From Bryobacterales bacterium KBS 96 (GTDB taxonomy: Bacteria; Acidobacteriota; Terriglobia; Bryobacterales; Bryobacteraceae): 64,000 nucleotides of DNA. Location of the stretch: positions 5,509,357-5,573,356 of the forward strand of contig KB906767.1 of the NCBI GenBank assembly GCA_000381625.1, read 5' to 3'. Each line of letters starts with the position of its first letter. Within the stretch, counting starts at the first letter, position 1. The position numbers and the translations under genes were made by a program. This document shows, in pieces, positions 58,710-64,000 of the stretch. Below the pieces are notes generated by a model. It ran no database searches. It was not told the DNA's origin and saw only the letters and a list, made by a program, of their open reading frames with translations.

Positions 58710-58806
58710 CATGAGCCTGCGGGCCACCAACGGTCTCGAAGACGTCCGGTTGCCCTGCACCGAACCGCGACCGTGAGGGGCGGACGTTTATCCTGCCTTC
58801 AACGAA
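58710..58806 (+). repeat. Dispersed repeat A copy 2
   Basis: This copy shares blocks CATG...GCGGGCCACCAA, TGCACCGAACCGCGAC and GGGGCGGACGTTT with 30704-30819. It ends about 30 bases before the PadR operators. Confidence 0.6.
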
Positions 58807-58835
58807 GCGCAATTCTCGAATCTGAGCTCCGCACA

Positions 58836-58878
58836 GTAGTAGACCAGCTACTACCAAATGTGGTAGAACAGCTACTAC
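58836..58878 (+). promoter_or_regulatory. Two tandem PadR-type operators touching the padR start
   Basis: GTAGTAG-ACCAG-CTACTAC (58836-58854) and GTGGTAG-AACAG-CTACTAC (58860-58878) are 24 bases apart start to start, about two helical turns. The second one ends directly before the ATG at 58879, so there is no room for a ribosome-binding site. PadR proteins normally bind their own promoter at such palindromes. Confidence 0.75.
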
Positions 58879-59238
58879 ATGCCCACAAAGCGAAAAACAG
58901 ACCGGATCGAACTGGTTTACGGCACGCTCGACATGTTGGTTTTGCGCACTTTGCGCTGGGGACCGACGCACGGGCACGGTATCGCCAAGTCAATTGAGCG
59001 CATGTCCGACGACGCCCTGAAGGTGGAGCATGGCTCACTCTACCCGGCGCTGCAGCGGCTGCTGCAGGAGGGTTGGATTACGGCCGAGTGGGGTGTTTCT
59101 GAGAATAAGCAGCGGGCAAAATATTACCGCCTGACTCCCGCTGGGCGGCGGAAGCTCGTGGCCGAGACGTCCCGCTGGGAGCGATTTGTGCGGGCAATTA
59201 CCGGTGTCCTCACACCGGCGGAATCTAGGGAGGCGTAA
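58879..59238 (+). CDS. PadR family transcriptional regulator
   Basis: The 119-residue protein has the PadR winged helix: [57 protein letters not shown] and [13 protein letters not shown]. It probably represses itself and the following permease gene, since two palindromes cover its start. Start ATG at 58879 with no ribosome site. The stop overlaps the next ATG. Confidence 0.92.
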   Translation: MPTKRKTDRIELVYGTLDMLVLRTLRWGPTHGHGIAKSIERMSDDALKVEHGSLYPALQRLLQEGWITAEWGVSENKQRAKYYRLTPAGRRKLVAETSRWERFVRAITGVLTPAESREA

Positions 59239-61937
59239 TGAGCTGGCGCCGTGAGTTTTCGAAAATCCAGGAGCTGTTTCGGCGGCGGAAGCCCGCCGAC
59301 GATGTCGAAGAAGAGATTCGCTCCCACCTCAAGATGGAAGAGCGGGAGAATCTCGAATCCGGCATGTCGCAAGAAGAAGCTTACCGTGCGGCGATGCGCC
59401 GGTTCGGCAATCGAACGCTTGCGCGGGAAAGGAGCAACGAGATGTGGGGTTGGAGTTCCGCTGAGACGTTGTTCCAGGATCTCCGTTTCGGATTCCGGCA
59501 GCTTCGCCGCAATCCCGGCTTCACGGCTGTAGCTGTGCTGACGCTCGCGCTCGGCATCGGCGCCACAACCGCGATTTTTTCCGTCGTCAATTCGGTTCTC
59601 TTGCAGCCGCTGCCGTTCAAAGATCCTGGACAACTGGTTCAATTCTTCGAAACCGAGCAAGCGCCGGGCAATTACCCACTCAGTGGCGCCGATTATCTGG
59701 ATTGGCAGACACAGAACCGGACTCTCGAAGCGACCAGTGTCTATTCCTGGCCAACGATCATGAACGCGAGCGGGGCGGGCGAGCCGGAATCGGCTGCTGT
59801 CGTCAATTCGCAAGCGAATTTCTTTGACGTGCTCGGTGTACAGCCCTTGGTTGGCCGCACGTTCGAGCCTGGCGAAGATGTCGCTGGTAAGAGCCGCGTT
59901 GCGGTTTTGAGTTACGGCTTTTGGCAACGGCATTTTGGGGGCGGAGCCGATACGCTCGGCAAAACGGTCGTTCTGAACGACGAGAAATACACCGTGGTCG
60001 GCGTGATGCCTCGCTGGTTCAATTTCCGGGCCGCAACGGATGTCTGGCTTCCATGCGATATGAGTCCCAAGGAACTTGGGCCGCGCGGCAATCATCATTG
60101 GAACGCGATGGGGCGATTGAAGCCCGGCGTTACGCTCGGTCGCGCTCGTGGCGACTTGCTGGCGATTTCACAGCGGCTCGAAAAACAGTATCCGGATACC
60201 AACAACAAAGTACACGCCGTCCTCACTCCCCTCAAGGACACATTGACCGGCGATTCCAAGGCTCCGCTGCTGATTCTTCTGGGGGCCGTGATGCTGATGC
60301 TGCTCGTGGCCTGTGTTAATGTCGCAAATCTGCAGCTCGCGCGCGCCAGCACGCGATATCGCGAAATGGCGCTAAGGGCCAGCCTTGGAGCTGGACGGTT
60401 GCGCCTAGTGCGCCAGATGCTCACAGAGAGCATTCTGCTCGCCCTTGCCGGCGCCGTGGTCGGGATACTGTTGGCATCGTGGTATGTGCGACTGCTCGAA
60501 TCCGCCAAGTCAATTCCCATTCCACGTGCGAATCCGGTCCAAATCGACGGCCCCGTGCTGCTGTTTGCGATTGCGGTGAGCGTTCTGGTGGGAATCTTGT
60601 TCGGGCTGGCTCCCGCGCTTCGAATTTCCGAGTTGGGTCTCAACGAGGAATTGAAGGCGGGTGCACAATCGGTGTTGAGCGCCGCGCAAACTCGCCAGAC
60701 GTTGCGTGATGCGCTCGTAGTAGCGGAAATATCCATTACACTGACGCTGCTGGTGGGCGCCGGGCTTTTACTGCGCAGTTTTGCGCGTCTGCGAAGTGCG
60801 GACGTCGGCGTGAATCCGCGCAACGTGCTGACCACGTTCATCAATCTCCCGGACACAAAATACACGACCCTTGCAAAACGGCGGCAGTTTTTCGATCAGT
60901 TGATGGAGCGTGTCCGGGCCGTGCCTGGCGTGAAATACGCCGCGGTCTCCATGGAGATTCCGATGCATGGCGGTAACAACGGTTACCTCAAAGTAGACGG
61001 CGAGACCGATCCGGCGCTATCGAACCAGCTCGTTGGATGGAACTACATCACCCCCGATTATTTCCGCACGTTGAGCATCCCGGTTCTTCAGGGAAGAAAT
61101 TTGGATGCCGAAGATCTGGATCGTGCGGCGGTGTCCTCGCAGAAGTTGTTTGACCTGTACAAGGCATCGCAAGGAGGCAAGCTAAAGGTTCCGCCGGACG
61201 TCGCCTTTGTTGCGGCCATCAGTCAAACGATGGCGCGAACCTTCTGGCGAAATCAAAACCCGGTTGGCAGGTCATTTCATTGGAACAACGTGAAAGTAAC
61301 GGTCATCGGCGTTGTTGGCGATGTAAAGGAGTACGGAATACGAGCGAAGGCGATGCCGCAAGCTTATTTTCCCTTTACGCTTACGCTTGCCTATGAAGGT
61401 TATGGCTATCTGACGGTGAAGACCCGAATCCCGCCGGCGGCGGTGCTGCCGACGATTCGCGGCCAAGTGCGGAGGCTGGACCCCAGTCTCGCTCTGTTCG
61501 AGCCGCAAACCATGGAAGAAGCCATCGCCGGCAATACACACGACGCGAGTGTTCAGGCGTTTCTGCTCGCCACGTTCGCGGTGCTGGCCCTCGTGCTGGC
61601 GGCTGTGGGCCTCTATGGCGTGATGTCGTATCTCGTGACCCAGCGCACGCGCGAGATCGGGATTCGCATGGCGCTCGGCGCGCAGCGATCGAACGTTTTG
61701 CGCCTCATCATGCGGCAGGGGGCGAAACTGACTCTGATCGGCATGGTGCTTGGGGCAATTGCCTCGCTGGCGCTTACGCGCTCTATGTCGAGTCTGCTTT
61801 ATGGCGTCAGTCCCTCCGACCCGCTTACATTTACCTGCGTGGCCGCGCTCCTCGCGTTGGTTGCACTGGCGGCATATTACATTCCAGCGCGCCGGGCGAC
61901 GAAAGTCGACCCGATACGAGCCTTGCGCTACGAGTAG
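59238..61937 (+). CDS. ABC-type permease of the acidobacterial duplicated orphan (ADOP) type
   Basis: This 899-residue protein begins with the ADOP N-terminal domain (EFSKIQELFRRRKPADDVEEEIRSHLKMEERENLESGMSQEEAYRAAMRRFG). Two MacB-like periplasmic domains and two FtsX membrane parts follow (GFTAVAVLTLALGIGATTAIFSVVNSVLLQPLPF; RTREIGIRMALGAQRSNVLRLIMRQ). ADOPs lack an adjacent ATPase gene and often pair with PadR, as here. The transported compound is unknown. Confidence 0.92.
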   Translation: MSWRREFSKIQELFRRRKPADDVEEEIRSHLKMEERENLESGMSQEEAYRAAMRRFGNRTLARERSNEMWGWSSAETLFQDLRFGFRQLRRNPGFTAVAVLTLALGIGATTAIFSVVNSVLLQPLPFKDPGQLVQFFETEQAPGNYPLSGADYLDWQTQNRTLEATSVYSWPTIMNASGAGEPESAAVVNSQANFFDVLGVQPLVGRTFEPGEDVAGKSRVAVLSYGFWQRHFGGGADTLGKTVVLNDEKYTVVGVMPRWFNFRAATDVWLPCDMSPKELGPRGNHHWNAMGRLKPGVTLGRARGDLLAISQRLEKQYPDTNNKVHAVLTPLKDTLTGDSKAPLLILLGAVMLMLLVACVNVANLQLARASTRYREMALRASLGAGRLRLVRQMLTESILLALAGAVVGILLASWYVRLLESAKSIPIPRANPVQIDGPVLLFAIAVSVLVGILFGLAPALRISELGLNEELKAGAQSVLSAAQTRQTLRDALVVAEISITLTLLVGAGLLLRSFARLRSADVGVNPRNVLTTFINLPDTKYTTLAKRRQFFDQLMERVRAVPGVKYAAVSMEIPMHGGNNGYLKVDGETDPALSNQLVGWNYITPDYFRTLSIPVLQGRNLDAEDLDRAAVSSQKLFDLYKASQGGKLKVPPDVAFVAAISQTMARTFWRNQNPVGRSFHWNNVKVTVIGVVGDVKEYGIRAKAMPQAYFPFTLTLAYEGYGYLTVKTRIPPAAVLPTIRGQVRRLDPSLALFEPQTMEEAIAGNTHDASVQAFLLATFAVLALVLAAVGLYGVMSYLVTQRTREIGIRMALGAQRSNVLRLIMRQGAKLTLIGMVLGAIASLALTRSMSSLLYGVSPSDPLTFTCVAALLALVALAAYYIPARRATKVDPIRALRYE

Positions 61938-61973
61938 AGAACATGACACGGTCGGAATGACCTACGTCTAAAA

Positions 61974-62032
61974 GGGGCTACGACTTCATATTTGGAATCG
62001 TTGGCCAAACTAATACGAGAACACGTAGCCCC
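61974..62032. repeat. Long-range inverted repeat GGGGCTACG/CGTAGCCCC
   Basis: Nine-base arms (61974-61982, 62024-62032) enclose 41 bases between two convergent genes. A role in termination or a simple intergenic repeat is possible. Confidence 0.45.
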
Positions 62033-62041
62033 GAGATAAGT

Positions 62042-62077
62042 CCCTGCCTGCCGGCTGTAATCGAGCCGGATGCAGGG
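62042..62077. terminator. Bidirectional hairpin between convergent genes
   Basis: CCCTGC-CTG-CCGGCT-(7-base loop)-AGCCGG-AT-GCAGGG forms a two-part stem between the ADOP stop (61937) and the receptor stop (62122). No T-tract follows on either strand, so the terminator call is tentative. Confidence 0.45.
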
Positions 62078-62121
62078 GCTCGCTTGCCCGAGCCGTCCGC
62101 TGAATCGGCCGGCTTCACTAA

Positions 62122-64000
62122 TTAAAAGTACAGCTTCAAGGCGAGTTGTAACTGGCGTGGCGTATTGAGCAGATCTCCGGAACTGGTCAGGCGGCCGAAA
62201 TTCGGATCTTGTAGTTGGGTGGATCCGGTTCCAAAGCGAACGCGATTGAACACGTTGAAGGCTTCGGCCCGAAACTCGAGTTGCACCGATTCGTGTATGG
62301 GAAACACGCGCGTGATCGACATGTTCTCCGTCAAATTTGGGAATTGCCGAAGTTTTGGATTGTACCGCGTCGCATTCCCGTATGCGTCCAGCGATGTTCC
62401 CGTACCCTGCAACGGGAATGGCCCGGAGCCGTAGGGAGAGAAGAAGCGGTCCACCGCGGGATTGAAGCTGCCGTTTGCCCACTGCGCGGGTTGCCAGCCT
62501 TCATACGACGTGACATAGGCGGGTGTGCGGCCGTTCGATAACGCCAGGCCATAACTCGTAGTGACGGCCACCGGTGTTCCACTCGAATAGAGGTTTACGC
62601 TCGTTATGCGCCAATTGCCCAGCACCCAGGAGGCCGGCCCTCGGGTCAAGTATCTTCGGCCTTGGCCAAAGGGCAAATCGTAAACAGCGGCAAATTTGAA
62701 ATTGTGAGTTACGTCAAATTGTCCGATCGACTTATCCAGCCGCCGGTTGTATTGGTCCGCTGCTTGACCGCTGCCCCAATAACTATCGGAGTCGGTGAGC
62801 AGTTTCGAAAATACATACGAACTCTGAATCGTAAGACCCGCGGTGTATCGCTTTTGGAAGCTAAGAATTAGCGCGTGATACGTGGAATGGCCGCTGTGAT
62901 CGCCACCGCCTGCATAGGTGTCGATTGACGAGTACTGCGGGTACGGACGGAGCGCCTGGGCGACCGTCGCGCGGCTTCCCCACTGTTTGATGAAGCCTGG
63001 ATAGGGCTCACCGATGCCCCATTCGTTGGCGAGCGGCGATCCCAGTTTGCTATTGAGAACACCGATGCTTTGCGCCACGGAACCGAAGGCTGTCAGATAG
63101 CTGCTAGGCACCTGATTGTAGTTCAGCAATTGCGATTGCAGGTGGGAACCCATCACGCCGTTATAACCGGCCTCCACCACCATGGAGCTTCCAATCTGGC
63201 GTTGGATAGAGAGATTGAAATTATTGAACTCCGGGGGTCGGGTTGCTTCTTGGCCCTGAAACCAGGAAACACTAGCGCCATTCGAAACCGACGGATTGAT
63301 GAACGGCGGAGGCGTCCAAGACGGCAGGCCTTGGTCGAACAGGAAGGTCGGATATAGTCCTCCCGAAGTATTGTTGAACGACTGCGTCAGAGTGAATCCC
63401 ATATTGTGGGTCGACCCGCTGACCGTCGTAATCGCGCCGAAAGACCTTGCGTAAGAGCCACGAATCACGGTCTTGGAATCTTTGGAATAGGCAAAACCGA
63501 CGTGGGGCCCGAAAGCATTGAAATAGGAATCCGCGAGGCGGCGCGAGCCGACGCGGCCGGCGCCGGAACCGGCAAAGATGACCGCCCCAGGACGGCCTGC
63601 TGCGCCGGGATTCGACGTCGTTGGAGAAAAATCGCTCCACTCGTCATTGAGGCCCGTTGGCGGAAGGGTTGTTTCCCAACGCAGGCCAAGGTTCAATACT
63701 AATTTACTTGTGATGCGCCAGTCGTCTTGAAAGTAGCCCGCGAAATAAGGCCATTGCTGTCCGATGAAACGGACGGTATCGAGCGAGCCGCTATCGGCAT
63801 AGCCGAGCAGAAACGAGGCGAATGGATTTCCTCCCGCGTTTGGATTCGTGCCATTGGGAACGCCGGTCTCCGTGTAGCTGAATCCGGCGCAACCGGCCAC
63901 GCATTGCCGGCCAAATCCGTTGTAGTGGCTCAATTGGTATTGTCCGCCGAATTTGAACGAATGATTGTTGTGTATCCAGGTGAAGTCATCGTTATATCCG
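62122..64000 (-). CDS. Oar-like TonB-dependent outer-membrane receptor, 5' end outside window
   Basis: The frame is open to the window edge, so the N-terminus (signal peptide, carboxypeptidase-like domain, plug) is missing. The visible 620 or so residues are a beta-barrel with alternating aromatic residues (FAGYFQDDWRITSKLVLNLGLRWETT; FVFSKLLTDSDSYWG; NWRITSVNLYSSGTPVAVTTSYG; QLEFRAEAFNVFNRVRFGT) and end LQLALKLYF, the usual C-terminal Phe. Such Oar-like receptors are numerous in Acidobacteria. Substrate unknown. Confidence 0.9.
   Translation of the reverse strand, partial: GYNDDFTWIHNNHSFKFGGQYQLSHYNGFGRQCVAGCAGFSYTETGVPNGTNPNAGGNPFASFLLGYADSGSLDTVRFIGQQWPYFAGYFQDDWRITSKLVLNLGLRWETTLPPTGLNDEWSDFSPTTSNPGAAGRPGAVIFAGSGAGRVGSRRLADSYFNAFGPHVGFAYSKDSKTVIRGSYARSFGAITTVSGSTHNMGFTLTQSFNNTSGGLYPTFLFDQGLPSWTPPPFINPSVSNGASVSWFQGQEATRPPEFNNFNLSIQRQIGSSMVVEAGYNGVMGSHLQSQLLNYNQVPSSYLTAFGSVAQSIGVLNSKLGSPLANEWGIGEPYPGFIKQWGSRATVAQALRPYPQYSSIDTYAGGGDHSGHSTYHALILSFQKRYTAGLTIQSSYVFSKLLTDSDSYWGSGQAADQYNRRLDKSIGQFDVTHNFKFAAVYDLPFGQGRRYLTRGPASWVLGNWRITSVNLYSSGTPVAVTTSYGLALSNGRTPAYVTSYEGWQPAQWANGSFNPAVDRFFSPYGSGPFPLQGTGTSLDAYGNATRYNPKLRQFPNLTENMSITRVFPIHESVQLEFRAEAFNVFNRVRFGTGSTQLQDPNFGRLTSSGDLLNTPRQLQLALKLYF

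Larger units (their letters stand above)
58455..58878. other. Intergenic region with repeats and operators between fliI and padR
   Basis: Repeat B copy 2 (58601-58660), repeat A copy 2 (58710-58806) and the PadR operators (58836-58878) fill this stretch. Near 58454-58475 the text GCGCGAGCAAGCGGGT resembles part of repeat B (reverse). No coding frame with family support was seen, although several short shadow frames exist. Confidence 0.5.

Noticed and set aside
1-64000. Retron, diversity-generating retroelement, toxin-antitoxin or transposase
   Set aside because: No reverse transcriptase, TA-type gene pair or transposase motif was found in any frame examined.

Overview
The window is a host chromosome segment carrying an integrated tailed phage. 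Positions 1 to about 29,395 are prophage and 29,395 to 64,000 are host. The host looks like an acidobacterium, probably of the Solibacter/Bryobacter lineage. This is inferred from a PadR regulator next to an acidobacterial-type duplicated permease (ADOP), an Oar-like TonB-dependent receptor, paired Gfo/Idh/MocA dehydrogenases and recurrent GC-rich intergenic repeats; no rRNA or other marker confirms it.

Prophage (siphovirus type, HK97-like head, lambda-like tail). Almost everything lies on the minus strand, so transcription runs from about 25 kb down to 1. In that order come an HNH/AP2 nuclease, small coupled genes and a sigma-like factor (25.1-23.4 kb); small structural genes and an HNH nuclease (23.3-22.2); a ParB-like protein and a TET-associated-type glycosyltransferase (22.1-20.6), a pair known from phages that hypermodify cytosine; P27-type small and large terminase, portal, protease, capsid (20.3-15.2); connectors, tail tube, tail chaperones with a canonical CCCAAAC -1 frameshift site, tape measure, tail tip (15.1-8.0); a tip protein J ending in a Hint (intein-like) domain (8.0-4.45); a lysis/cell-wall-like cassette with a lipoprotein, membrane proteins, a GIY-YIG nuclease and a Tlde1/L,D-transpeptidase-like protein (4.4-2.4); a phosphoesterase; and a repeat-bearing tail fibre cut by the window edge. 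The plus strand holds a primase-polymerase-like gene containing three copies of a DNA repeat, and a large serine integrase. The integrase sits beside the right attachment junction, where the phage has split the host comM/yifB gene within its conserved NPCP motif. The left phage end and the other comM half lie outside the window.

Host part. After the comM fragment come two tandem Gfo/Idh/MocA genes, an FmdB zinc ribbon, an S41 protease homologue that lacks its catalytic Ser and Lys, a dienelactone hydrolase, MarC, an FAD oxidoreductase, a lipase maturation factor homologue, DUF420, and the rplU-rpmA-obg cluster, with a clear terminator before obg. Two motility clusters follow. One has fliD, flagellin (with a sigma-28-like promoter), a C-methyltransferase and an OGT/SPINDLY-type glycosyltransferase that probably modify flagellin. 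The other is flgBC-fliEFGHI, preceded by a sigma-54-type promoter placed almost directly on the flgB start codon. Between them lie molybdenum cofactor genes (moeA-moaC-mogA) and a YkgJ protein. The window ends with an autoregulated-looking PadR-ADOP pair and, convergent to it, the 3' part of an Oar-like receptor gene.

No tRNA, rRNA, CRISPR array, transposase or reverse transcriptase was seen.
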